From Mesorhizobium loti (GTDB taxonomy: Bacteria; Pseudomonadota; Alphaproteobacteria; Rhizobiales; Rhizobiaceae), in assembly GCF_001510895.1 (NCBI RefSeq), contig NZ_LPWA01000107.1:1-64000 (forward strand): a DNA stretch of 64,000 nt, read 5' to 3'. The translations under genes and the position numbers were made by a program. This document shows positions 28,439 to 37,038 of the stretch, piece by piece (position 1 is the first letter of the stretch; every line of letters starts with the position of its first letter). Under the pieces are notes generated by a model, which saw only the letters and a list, made by a program, of their open reading frames with translations, ran no database searches and was not told the origin of the DNA.

Positions 28439-28701
28439 TCCTTGCTCGATCCAGCTGCAGTACCCGCTTCCGCGATTGCCTCGTTGATCTCCTCAATGCT
28501 CAACACCCGGCCGTTCGTCTTGCCCTTGAGAAAACCGTAGAGCTCCCGGAATGATCCCTTTGCCCGCGCCGCCTTCAATTCCGCCCGGCCGTCGGGAAGC
28601 AGATCAAGTTCGATTTTCTCGCCCGGCCTGATGCCGAGATGCTGCAGCACGTCCTTGCGAAACGTCACCTGTCCTCGTGCCGTCACCGTCAATGTCGTCA
28701 T
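28435..28701 (-). CDS. vapB: VapB-type antitoxin, AbrB/SpoVT fold
   Basis: 88 residues from ATG 28701 (GGAG about 8 nt upstream); longer starts in frame are less likely because they would run through the operator. The N-terminus (MTTLTVTARGQVTFRKDVLQ) is an AbrB-like swapped-hairpin DNA-binding domain; the C-terminal half (YGFLKGKTNGRVLSIEEINE) is the toxin-binding tail. With VapC it should repress its own operon at the palindrome at 28731-28752. Confidence 0.85.
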   Translation of the reverse strand: MTTLTVTARGQVTFRKDVLQHLGIRPGEKIELDLLPDGRAELKAARAKGSFRELYGFLKGKTNGRVLSIEEINEAIAEAGTAAGSSKE

Positions 28702-28730
28702 TTGGCAACTCCGATTCATCCACACGATTA

Positions 28731-28752
28731 GATAATGCAAATCTGCATTATC
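28731..28752. promoter_or_regulatory. Palindromic operator of vapBC
   Basis: GATAATGCA (28731-28739), AATC, TGCATTATC (28744-28752): a perfect 9-bp inverted repeat with a 4-nt centre, ending 30 nt upstream of the vapB start. This fits autoregulation by the VapBC complex. A TATTATC-like -10 element may overlap the repeat. Confidence 0.7.
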
Positions 28753-28943
28753 ATCAATAGCAGAGGCCACGTTGTGCTATTTGGTCATCCAGTTGCGCAG
28801 TGCTGTCGAGCAGTTGCGCGTGCGTCCTTGATCCCCTTGTCCGGTCTCGTGGAAGGCTGCCGACATCGCAGACAGCGAACGGGAGGCAATGCCTGACTGC
28901 TCTCAGGAAGTCGTATAGCTCGTTGACTTCCGCGGCGAGCTAG

Positions 28944-29094
28944 CAGGCTGTTGAAGAAGTGGTGGCGCGGTTGTTTGGAGCGTGATTCAGTGCTCCCCGA
29001 ACGATTTTGGGGACGGTGGATGCGCGGGTTGGACGAACGGATGGGTTCGCTGTTTTCCTATGTGGACCTTGAGGCGCGGGTTCGGCGTGATCAT
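28944..29094. mobile_element. 5' fragment of an IS5-family element related to that at 4339
   Basis: The fragment starts with CAGGCTGTTGAAGAAGTGG right after CTAG at 28940-28943 and matches the transposase end of the intact element, including codons for MRGLDERMGSLFSYVDLEAR, but with many substitutions, so it is a different isoform. It stops near 29094 (GATCAT), where LysR sequence begins. Only one terminal repeat is left; the remainder was lost by deletion. Confidence 0.85.
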
Positions 29095-29275
29095 GCCTTT
29101 CGAACACGCGCTGCCCGATGGCACTCTCCAGCTTCTGCACCTGGAGGCTAACGGCGGACTGCGTTCGGAACAGGCGAGCCGCGCCGCCGCTGAAACTCCC
29201 TGCCCTGGCCACAGCGAGGAAGGTACGCAGCAATTCGCTGTCTAGTGGAGTGCTTTTTCCATCGACACCGCTCAT
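29095..29275 (-). pseudogene. LysR-family regulator truncated by the IS5 fragment
   Basis: From ATG 29275 about 60 residues of LysR HTH remain (LDSELLRTFLAVARAGSFSG; RTQSAVSLQVQKLESAIGQR), then the IS5 sequence starts. The effector domain is gone. It faces the permease at 29349 across about 70 bp and was probably its regulator. Confidence 0.85.
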
Positions 29276-29348
29276 AGCTGATATTTAAGCTATTCGTTTC
29301 ACATATGGAAGCCGACAATGTAATGGATGGCGCAAGGACGGTGATGCC

Positions 29349-30371
29349 ATGATTGTCGCGCTCCCGAGGATTCAAAGAAGGCAGATCATCTGGGCGGCCG
29401 CTGCTGCTCTGGCAGTTGCTGTCGCGCTCACGTGGCCGCAACGGGCATACGAGACGCTCCATTTCGTCCTGCAGAGTTTCATGGACGTCGCGCTGATGAT
29501 TGCAATCGGGCTGATCATCTCGGCATGGGTTGCGGCCAGTGGAGCAGCGACCCTTACGGCACGATGGTTCAAGGGGCGGCCTGTCGCGACCATCTTGATG
29601 GGGTCGGGAATTGGCACCGTGATACCCGTGTGCGGCGTAACGGTGCTGCCGCTCACGACCGGGCTTCTTGCATCCGGCGTTCCGCTTGCGCCCATCATGG
29701 CGTTCTGGCTTTCCTCGCCTATTACGGGCCCCACGATGCTCGTTGCGACCTGGGCACTGCTCGGTCCTGGATTCGCCTTTGGAAAGTTGCTTGCGGCTTT
29801 CGCGCTGGGAGTCTTTTCCGGCGCGGTAACCGCTCTCCTCGCCCGTACGCAGATGGTCCAAAACCCGTTGCGGGCACGAGGAATCATGACGAACGGGCTG
29901 TGCGGCACGTGCATGCCGATGGGTCTGTCTTTCCGCATCTGGCGAGACCCGGCGCGCATGCGTGCGTTTGGAGCGAATCTTGTTTCCACGACAAGAACCG
30001 TCGTGATTTGTCTGGCGTTTGCCTTTTCGGCTGAGTTCCTGTTGCGGGACCTTCTGCCGTCTCATGTCCTCGCCACCTACATCGGCGCAGACTCCCCTTA
30101 TGCCATCACGCTCGCGGTGCTGGTTGGCGCGCCGATGTATCTCGACGGCCTTGCGGCACTGCCCTTGGTCCGAGGGTTGCTTTACCTCGGCATGTCGCCG
30201 GGTGCGGCAATGGCGCTCCTCGTTTCAGGCGGCGCGGTGAGCATTTGGGGCGTCATGGCCGTCGCTTTGGTCCTCAGGCCGGCAACCAGCGCCCTGTTCG
30301 TGGCGCTGGCGGTTTCGGGATCATTGGTCATCGGCTACGTCTTCCAGGCGCTCTGGACGCTTTTTTCGTGA
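29349..30371 (+). CDS. Predicted permease (PF03773/ArsP-like)
   Basis: 340 residues, about eight membrane segments. Repeated Gly-rich segments (GSGIGTVIPVCGVTVLPLTT and VGAPMYLDGLAALPLVRG) are typical of this permease family, whose members include ArsP, an exporter of organoarsenicals; others are uncharacterised. A Cys-rich loop (GLCGTCMPMG) lies near residue 190. AAGGA lies before the ATG. It is intact, in contrast to its divergent LysR neighbour. Confidence 0.75.
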   Translation: MIVALPRIQRRQIIWAAAAALAVAVALTWPQRAYETLHFVLQSFMDVALMIAIGLIISAWVAASGAATLTARWFKGRPVATILMGSGIGTVIPVCGVTVLPLTTGLLASGVPLAPIMAFWLSSPITGPTMLVATWALLGPGFAFGKLLAAFALGVFSGAVTALLARTQMVQNPLRARGIMTNGLCGTCMPMGLSFRIWRDPARMRAFGANLVSTTRTVVICLAFAFSAEFLLRDLLPSHVLATYIGADSPYAITLAVLVGAPMYLDGLAALPLVRGLLYLGMSPGAAMALLVSGGAVSIWGVMAVALVLRPATSALFVALAVSGSLVIGYVFQALWTLFS

Positions 30372-30534
30372 AAGAAACCCGCGAGTCGTTAAGGCGTCCA
30401 CAAGCGGCAACGGACGTTCAAGCTGAAATGAGCAAACGTCCCCCGAGACGGCCCTCTTACGATCGGTGTGACGACGACGCCTAGCCGTCGGAGTCCCTTA
30501 CAGCCGTCGTTCGAAACCCTCTTTGGAGATTCCC

Positions 30535-31540
30535 ATGCTCTCGTCGCGTGCGGCGATCGTAGGGGCGTGCCTGTGTTGGGCGCTCGGTACGATCCTTAGC
30601 AAGACCCTTCTGTCGTCGTTTCCACCCGTCACCGTCCTCGTCTTTCAGCTTGCGCCGAGCGTCGTTGCTCTCTGGCTCGCTGTCGTTTTCAGCAGACCGG
30701 AATTTCCACCTGCCCGCATGCTGCTGTCCATCGGGCTGCTCGGCTTTTTGAATCCCGGATGGGCCTACACGTTCAGCATGTTCGGCCTTGCCGAGACCAG
30801 CGCGAGCGTCACCACCTTGCTCTGGGCATTCGAACCGATTCTCATTCTCGGCCTTGCATGGGCCTTTCTCAGGGAACGGATCGATCGCCAACTCGTCGGG
30901 CTCGTGATCCTCGCGACCTGCGGCGTCTTGCTTGTCAGCGGCCTCACGAGCGGCGCTTCGGCTGCCATGCTGAATGCGGGTTCAGGCCTGATCCTGGCCG
31001 GCGTGCTGTGCTGCGCGATCTACACCATCCTGGCGCGCAATATCATCGCCGATCCGCTGTTCACTGTCGCGGTGCAGCAGCGTGGCGCTTGGCTGGATGC
31101 TTGCGATCTGGCCATTTGAACTACGCTCTGCCGACCCTCCAAGCATTGCCGCTGTTCCAGTCCGGGATATCGCTACGATCATCCTTTCGGGACTGCTCTA
31201 CTACGGGCTTGCCTATTGGCTCTATCTGCGCGCGCTCCGGTCGATGCCTGCCAGCGTTGCGGGCAGCTTCTTCAATCTCATCCCCGTGTTCGGGGTGGTG
31301 GGTTCGCTCGTTTTTCTTGGCGAACGTCTGACCCCGTTGCAATGGCTGGGCGCGGCCCTGATCGTCGGCGCGGCCATAGCTGTCTTGGGGCGGAAAAACA
31401 GGCCAGCCAGCCGATGGGGCGAAAATGCATCGGCGCCCGCCGCAACGACAGGATCTGCTTCAATAAGGCCGTCCAATCCGCGCATGAATTTCGCCCGCTC
31501 AGGCTTTCGGTCCGTGTCGTCGGACGTATACCGCCGATGA
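30535..31540 (+). pseudogene. EamA-family drug/metabolite exporter, one frameshift
   Basis: From ATG 30535 (GGAG 8 nt upstream) the first EamA repeat and part of the second are read (SSRAAIVGACLCWALGTILS ...). One extra base near 31080 (CAGCAGCGTGGC) moves the frame; the second repeat then continues as MALGWMLAIWPFELRS and SVAGSFFNLIPVFGVVGSLV to 31540. The corrected protein is about 334 residues with ten segments. EamA proteins export amino acids or metabolites; the substrate is unknown. Confidence 0.8.
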
Positions 31541-31586
31541 CAAGGGGCACGTTCGGCGAACGGCATCAAACAGCTAGACTGCGGAG

Positions 31587-31772
31587 TCCTGGGAGGCGCA
31601 CGCCTACTGCATGTGGCAGGCCTGACGCATAGACGAGATCGAACGTGCCAAGCTTGTACGTACGGCGCGGGATGCCGCGCACGGATCCGTCGATGGCCTC
31701 CACTGCCGTCCCGGCGAGATCCCGGTTGACGGTGGCCCCAAACTGACGAGGTCCTGGTCGAGGCCGACCCAA
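31587..31772 (-). pseudogene. Fragment of a SAM-dependent methyltransferase
   Basis: About 55 residues read on the minus strand (GTAVEAIDGSVRGIPRRTYK, LGTFDLVYASGLPH) match the Rossmann core of class I methyltransferases between the SAM-binding loop and the catalytic loop. No start, and both ends are missing. Identification rests on the pattern DLVYASG and is tentative. Confidence 0.5.
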
Positions 31773-31779
31773 CGCTTCA

Positions 31780-32520
31780 AAGTGAGCCCGGATCGAAGTT
31801 CTACAGCCATCTGTCGGATCAGTACGGCTACTTCAGCATCCTGCCCATTAGCCCGACCGAAAGCGAAGCTACCTATGTGCTCGACGGACTATTCGATCAG
31901 GGCACAGTCCTCGAAATACAGGAGCACTTCACCGACACCGGCGGCGCGAGCGATCATGTCTTTGGGCTATTCGCTCTGATTGGCAAGCGGTTCGCACCGC
32001 GACTGCGCAATCTCAAAGATCGGAAGTTCCACACATTCGAGAGAGGCGATGCATACCCGGCGCTGTCGAACCATATCGGGGCGCCGATCAACACCACCCT
32101 GATCCTCGATCACTGGGATGATCTGCTTCATCTGGCGGCGTCGATCACCACCCGTGCCGTTGTGCCCTCGACGATCTTGAAGAAGCTCTCGGCAACGCCG
32201 AAGGAAAGCCAACTGGCCAAGGCTCTTCGGGAACTCGGCCGCATCGAGCGGTCGCTCTTCATGATCGAATGGTACTCGAGCCCGACATTGCGCCGGCGCT
32301 GTCAAGGGCGGCCTTAACAAGGGCGAGGCAGCGCACAAATTCAAACGCGCCGTCTTCTTCCATGAGCGTGGCGAAATCCGCGACCGGTCGTTTGAAAGTC
32401 AGGCATTCCGCGCATCGGGCCTCAATCTTGTCGTCAGCGCGATTGTCCATTGGAACACGGTCTATCTCGACCGCGCGGTTACACAGCTCAAACGAGCGAG
32501 GTCCATGCCACACACCGGCT
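31780..32520 (+). pseudogene. tnpA: C-terminal remnant of a Tn3-family transposase
   Basis: The stretch encodes KFYSHLSDQYGYFSILPIS, then EHFTDTGGASDHVFGLFALI and GKRFAPRLRNLKDRKF, clear motifs of the Tn3 TnpA DDE domain. A frameshift near 32310 moves on to [18 protein letters not shown] and [19 protein letters not shown], the end of TnpA including the catalytic Glu region. The last residues are lost. It is a relic of a transposon whose N-terminal half is not adjacent; another Tn3 end lies at 59802-60227. Confidence 0.88.
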
Positions 32521-32667
32521 GCGCAAATCGGAAGAATGTTCAGAAACAATCGGGAAACAAAATTCTGCAATTGGGAAAAACTTTTGAAAAATTTCAAGGT
32601 CATAATCGTGCCGTGGCGGTCAGGTCATCGGCTGCGACGGTAGTTCCCGGGTTCACAGACAAGACCA

Positions 32668-32964
32668 ATGCAAAGTCTCTCAACCGGTTTGATGGGTGCG
32701 TTGCTCGGCATTTCGCTCGTCACGGCCATGGTCGGGGCATCCGAGGCAAAGGTTGCGATCACCCGGGCCGAGCGCTGCACCCTTCTGAGCCGCCAAGTCG
32801 ACGAAGCCCTCCAAACCCATGCGGCGGCAACGCAGGTCACCGCAGTGAAAGCACTGCAAAGAAAGGCAAACCGGTTCTGTGCCAACAAGAAACAGGCACA
32901 GGGCATCCGGATGCTCGCGAACGCTTTGAAGCTGCTTGGAGTGACACCGGTCGACCCGGAATAG
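32668..32964 (+). CDS. Small secreted hypothetical protein
   Basis: 98 residues with a credible signal peptide ([21 protein letters not shown]). The mature part is helical with two Cys ([15 protein letters not shown]) that could pair. I do not recognise the family. The ribosome site is weak (GACAAGACCA). It sits between a Tn3 relic and the broken DUF882 gene, so its status is uncertain. Confidence 0.45.
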   Translation: MQSLSTGLMGALLGISLVTAMVGASEAKVAITRAERCTLLSRQVDEALQTHAAATQVTAVKALQRKANRFCANKKQAQGIRMLANALKLLGVTPVDPE

Positions 32965-33350
32965 TGCCACTCAAACCCGACCTGCCCAAGAAGGAAAAGC
33001 CCGTGTAACCGACCTGCAGCGTGAAATGACGGCGAAGCGTGTCCAAGGGAGTCCTGTCTCCATAACCTGGATAGGTCAGAAACTGCAGGCACAGGTGAAG
33101 AAACGCGCTCGGTCCAAGGCACCTTGAATTCCTTTCTCCATGACGGGGCGTGGACGTCCAGCGGCGGGTCATTCCGTCTTGCGGAGCAGCTAGGCTTTGA
33201 CCTAGGTCAGGAGGCCGAATCTCGGCTGCGAGCAAAGGGCTCGCTGCAGTACCTTGAGGTTGGCGGCGGCTGGGTGGGAATGAAGACGCTAGCCGCGCAG
33301 AGACCTCGCGACATCGCCGGCCTTGCAATGCATTTTGGACCGGTGGTCGG
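32965..33350. other. Intergenic, one unassigned short frame
   Basis: About 385 bases with no supported gene. A 76-codon plus-strand frame at 33124-33354 has no recognisable motif and no ribosome site. Confidence 0.35.
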
Positions 33351-33945
33351 CTAGACCGTCGCGATGCCCGGCAGGTTGCTGCTCTTGGTCGTTGCAGCCT
33401 GCTTCACAGCCTTCGGTTGGGGCGCGGGCTGGGCACTCGCGAGATCGGCGCTGTCGTCTGCCTCGTCGTCGCCGCCGCCAAACCAGCCGGCAAACAGTCC
33501 GCCAGACCGCTTGGTCGAGCCGCCTGCGCTGGCCAGTTCGATATTGGGGTGCCTGCGCCCTTGCGCGCCTTGTACGCGGCCAGCGCCTGTTCATAGCCCG
33601 GCAACGGCCGGCCGTCGCTCGGGACATGGAGCGTCTTGCCATTCGGGAAAAGACTGACCAGTTCCTGTCGGCCGATACCCGGCCAGTGACGCACATTGCC
33701 GACATCCATGTGGACGAACGGAGAACCGGAAGTCGGATAGTAGCCAACGCCGCCGCCCTGCATCTTGAGGCCGATGTTGCGCAGCTTTTTCAGCGGCACG
33801 CCGGGGATGTAGAAGTCCATCGCCTTGCCGAGCATGTGCTGGCTTTTCTCGGCGACACCGCGGCTGCGGCTGCGCAGCATCGCATTGGTGGACGGCGAGC
33901 GATGGCCGCAGACCATATCTGATCTACACGATGTGGTTGATCTCT
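33351..33945 (-). pseudogene. DUF882 (YcbK/M15-like) peptidase, N-terminally truncated and frameshifted
   Basis: The zinc-peptidase core is readable from about 33910 down: HRSPSTNAMLRSRSRGVAEK, SQHMLGKAMDFYIPGVPL and GSPFVHMDVGNVRHWPG, carrying the His/Asp ligands of the M15-like fold. The usual N-terminal half with its signal peptide is absent. A missing base near 33547 moves the tail into another frame, where a Gly/Asp/Ala-rich end (GLFAGWFGGGDDEADD) runs to the stop at 33351. In rhizobia this protein trims peptidoglycan; here it is broken. Confidence 0.82.
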
Positions 33946-34017
33946 CTGTCTTTCCGCGGCTTACCGTGCGGGCATGACCTGAGTTTACCATTCCACTGTC
34001 CTGAAGAAGGCGATAAT

Positions 34018-35061
34018 ATGATTGCTTCAGCTATTGTCGCGCCAAAGAGCAAACCCTACCCCATGCTAGCCGATGACATATTAGCCGCACCGTATCAATC
34101 GACCTTACATCGCGAGATTTTCGAATGCGCTAAGCTCTCGGTCGCAAATGCCGTCCGGTTTATATTGGATCGAGACGTCGTTGTCGCAGCGCATCTGGTC
34201 GCCGATGCGATGCCATCTTCGATTGTTGCGGGCCTGCCACTCTGTCGTCTGCCCTACCCGACAACCTGGTTTGAATATGCGGGCCTCGATCGTCCGGCAC
34301 GGACGGCACCAGGCACGATTGTACCAGGTCGGGTTGGCTTGCTCTGCGAGATGGACTCGTCCGCGCTTGACACATTCACAGTGAGCGTTTTTTTGGCGCA
34401 CCGGAGCGCGAGAGACGCGGTAGAGCTGTCACCTGTCGCCTTAAGCTTCGACATGTCAGCCAGCGGACGCATGAGACCTCATGTCGAATCGCAGAAACAA
34501 AAACGGGGCGCCTCGATCGGTGGTCTCCAGAAAGAACTCAAATGGAGCGCTCAGCTCCCTCATCAGAAGATAGCGACCAACCAGCGTGAATTCGAGGCCG
34601 CACTTGAGTTGAGCAATCGAGTGCTCTTCGAAAAGTCGCGCTACTTTGCGCCTCTCGAAAACGCGGTGGTTGCAAACGCTGGCAAGAGTGCGTTTGAGAG
34701 CTTGATGCGGATGGGGCAGTCGAACTCGGAAGCTGAAGCCGGCCCACTGCTGGGCATTCTTATGCTTCTAAACACCCGCAACGGAACCACGCGACAGTTT
34801 GCCGATCTTGTCAAGCTCAACGCCGCGCGTCGCAAACGAGGCGTGGAGCCGTTGCTGGAACACTGGACGGTGACGCTTCGTCTGAGCGCAGGGCGAGCTC
34901 GAGCGCTTGCGCGATGGGATGTACCAGGGCATGAGATGCGGGCGCATCTAGTCCGTGGGCATTTCAAAATACGAAAATCCGGCATCTACTGGTGGTCACC
35001 TCACGTTCGCGGCCATGTCGAATTGGGGATGACCCACAAGGATTATCGGATCAGACGTTGA
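34018..35061 (+). CDS. Hypothetical protein with C-terminal GIYWWSPHVRG motif
   Basis: 347 residues from ATG 34018 (GAAGGCG upstream); a longer in-frame start at 33931 is unlikely. No signal peptide or membrane segment. The C-terminus (RGHFKIRKSGIYWWSPHVRG, then HVELGMTHKDYRIRR) looks like a compact conserved domain that I associate with phage- or island-borne alphaproteobacterial hypotheticals; the central part (residues 170-280) is helical and charged. No catalytic residues can be named. The frame is intact among decayed neighbours, suggesting it is functional. Confidence 0.6.
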   Translation: MIASAIVAPKSKPYPMLADDILAAPYQSTLHREIFECAKLSVANAVRFILDRDVVVAAHLVADAMPSSIVAGLPLCRLPYPTTWFEYAGLDRPARTAPGTIVPGRVGLLCEMDSSALDTFTVSVFLAHRSARDAVELSPVALSFDMSASGRMRPHVESQKQKRGASIGGLQKELKWSAQLPHQKIATNQREFEAALELSNRVLFEKSRYFAPLENAVVANAGKSAFESLMRMGQSNSEAEAGPLLGILMLLNTRNGTTRQFADLVKLNAARRKRGVEPLLEHWTVTLRLSAGRARALARWDVPGHEMRAHLVRGHFKIRKSGIYWWSPHVRGHVELGMTHKDYRIRR

Positions 35062-35498
35062 TCTACCTGACGCTACTTCTTTGCGTCCCGCCTGTAGCTG
35101 AACTTTCACGTGTGTTGGGGACACGTCGTCGGTTGTTGGGCGGACGGTTGCGGCCAAACCGCGTGTCTCGTGCCTCCGAGCGCCTGTCCGTATCGTTTTG
35201 ATTGTTTTGGATCCGGCGCTGCTCGTGGGCCGCTGAGGTCCTTCGACGGGTTCTTCATGAGCGCTGAGCCGATCGGGCCAAACTAAAACGTCATCTTTCT
35301 GAGGTTGGCCATTCGCATCGGACTGAGGAAGCAATGAGGATGTTGGGGGACTTGGTCCGCTGGATCGGGAAAGTGACTGGCTACGGAACCGGACTCCCTC
35401 GCGAGACCGGTTCAACCTCCCCTTCCAAGGATGGCCTCCATCGCTACGACGAGAGCCAGGAGGGCGAACCTGATAGGCGAAGAGAGGCCGTGAATACT

Positions 35499-35518
35499 CC
35501 ACCGGCTAAAGCCGGTGG
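35499..35518. repeat. Perfect hairpin, IS200/IS605-end-like
   Basis: CCACCGGC (35499-35506), TAAA loop, GCCGGTGG (35511-35518). Flanking GAA and TTC could extend the stem with mismatches. This kind of stem is seen at the ends of single-strand-transposing IS605-type elements. Confidence 0.6.
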
Positions 35519-35546
35519 CTTCTGGTTACGGCTCAAAGCCGGATCG

Positions 35547-35564
35547 GTCCGCCGTCCGGCGGAC
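35547..35564. repeat. Perfect hairpin
   Basis: GTCCGCCG (35547-35554), TC, CGGCGGAC (35557-35564). It lies 28 bp after the previous hairpin and could form with it a tandem stem-loop RNA. Confidence 0.55.
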
Positions 35565-35694
35565 TGTTCCGATAGCTGAAATCCCTATGCATCTACTCGT
35601 GTGATCCAACCCAGTTTACACAGCAGCGCAAGCCGATGGCTCAAGCTATATTCAGATGCATAAATGCGTTTCATCCCATGCCGGCTAAAGCCGT

Positions 35695-35731
35695 GGGGTT
35701 TCCTGATCCCCTATCGGGGACTCTAAACCCC
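35695..35731. repeat. Nested hairpin
   Basis: An outer stem GGGGTTT (35695-35701) with AAACCCC (35725-35731) encloses an inner stem TCCCC (35707-35711), TATC, GGGGA (35716-35720). It follows the second CCGGCTAAAGCC copy. Terminator, IS end or structured RNA are all possible. Confidence 0.5.
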
Positions 35732-36067
35732 GCCGGGGCCGAACAGACTCGATCGTCTTCAACCCGCACAAACAGTTCGACTGCTCTGTCCAGTTCGTCC
35801 GCGATCCGAAGAACCTCATGAGAACCTGGCCATCTGCACTGCGCGCTACGAACTGGAGGAATTGCGTCACACAATCCACAATCACGTGACCTGGCAGGCT
35901 TGCCGAACGCCATCAACGTCGACGGGCGCGTGGCTGGATCCGGCCAAGTCCAAGCTTGGCGAAGCGCGACGGCGACATGGCTTGCGACACGATCCTATAT
36001 CGTTGCGGCGCTTTCGCGTGGTTCGCGCAACGAACGCGTTTGCCATTCAGGGCTCGTTTAAGCCTGT

Positions 36068-36088
36068 CGGAAATCGTTTCGATTTCCG
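36068..36088. promoter_or_regulatory. Palindrome upstream of glpR, candidate operator
   Basis: CGGAAATCG (36068-36076), TTT, CGATTTCCG (36080-36088): a perfect 9-bp inverted repeat about 70 bp before the glpR start. It could be the site of GlpR autoregulation or of another repressor. Confidence 0.5.
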
Positions 36089-36154
36089 TACTTGGTCTCG
36101 TTTTCATTTCGAGGTATAAGGCGTGCAAACGAAAGTGCGAGGACTTCAACGCGC

Positions 36155-36922
36155 ATGTTCCTGTCGCCCCGCCGTTCGCTTATCATCCAGATGGCAAAGA
36201 ACAACGGCCGCGTTCTTGTCGAGGACCTGGCCGCCCATTTCGATGTGACGCCCCAGACGATCCGCAAGGACCTCAACGATCTGTGCGAGCAGCGGCTTCT
36301 CACCCGTATTCATGGCGGCGCACTGTTCCCGTCCGGTATCGAGAACATGGAGTACGAGGCGCGGCGCAAGATCGCCGCCGACGAGAAGGAGGCGATCGGC
36401 ACAGCGGCAGCGCGGCTGATTCCCGACAATGCCTCGCTCTTCATAAACATCGGCACCACCACGGAGGCCGTGAGCAAGGCGCTTCTCGACCACAACGGGC
36501 TGATGGTCATCACCAACAACATCAACGTCGCCAACAGGATGCGCGTCTTCCCCTCGATCGAGGTGGTGATCGCCGGCGGCGTCGTGCGCGGCTCGGACGG
36601 CGGCATCGTCGGCGAGGCGGCCGTCGATTTCATCAGGCAATTCAAGGTTGACTACGCCGTGATCGGCGCCTCCGCTATCGATCACGACGGAGCGCTGCTC
36701 GACTTCGATTTCCGCGAGGTGAAGGTGGCGCAGGCGATCATCGCCAATGCCCGCCATGTGATCCTGGTATCCGACTCCACCAAGTTCGAGCGCACAGCTC
36801 CGGTGCGCATCGGCCATCTCAGCCAGGTCGATATTTTTATCACCGATCGCTGCGGCATCGCCTCCATCAAGCGCATCTGCCAGGACAACGAGGTCGAACT
36901 GGTCGAGACCGGCGTTGAGTGA
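36155..36922 (+). CDS. glpR: DeoR-family glycerol regulon repressor
   Basis: 255 residues from ATG 36155, with GAGGA 11 nt upstream; an in-frame start at 36092 is less likely. The DeoR HTH (VEDLAAHFDVTPQTIRKDLN) is followed by a sugar-isomerase-like effector domain with INIGTTTEAVSKAL, which would bind a phosphorylated ligand (glycerol 3-phosphate in GlpR). It is followed by glpD and the glycerol ABC transporter, as in rhizobial glp loci. It probably represses the promoter at 36954-36982. Confidence 0.88.
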   Translation: MFLSPRRSLIIQMAKNNGRVLVEDLAAHFDVTPQTIRKDLNDLCEQRLLTRIHGGALFPSGIENMEYEARRKIAADEKEAIGTAAARLIPDNASLFINIGTTTEAVSKALLDHNGLMVITNNINVANRMRVFPSIEVVIAGGVVRGSDGGIVGEAAVDFIRQFKVDYAVIGASAIDHDGALLDFDFREVKVAQAIIANARHVILVSDSTKFERTAPVRIGHLSQVDIFITDRCGIASIKRICQDNEVELVETGVE

Positions 36923-36953
36923 AAGACGCCGAGCAGATCGAGCCAATTTTCGT

Positions 36954-37004
36954 TTGACATTCGCTCCCAGTTCGAAATAATCCATTCATGCTTTCGAAAA
37001 GCAT
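36954..37004 (+). promoter_or_regulatory. Promoter and operator-like palindrome of glpD-glpV
   Basis: TTGACA (36954-36959) and AATAAT (36976-36981) with a 16-nt spacer form a near-consensus sigma-70 promoter. Just downstream lies the palindrome ATGCTTT-CGA-AAAGCAT (36988-37004), well placed for GlpR to block transcription. Confidence 0.65.
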
Positions 37005-37038
37005 ACGAATGCTGCACTGCGAAAGCTCGGGAGGACGC

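Larger units (their letters stand above)
35062..36154. other. Long non-coding stretch with strong hairpins
   Basis: Nearly 1.1 kb without a supported gene. It holds three hairpins listed separately (35499-35518, 35547-35564, 35695-35731) and, at its right end, a palindrome in front of glpR. The sequence CCGGCTAAAGCC occurs twice (35502-35513 and 35681-35692). The arrangement resembles ends of IS200/IS605-type elements or a structured RNA, but no transposase or tnpB gene is next to it. Confidence 0.5.

Noticed and set aside
33124..33354. 76-codon frame
   Set aside because: No motif, no ribosome site, in a degraded region.
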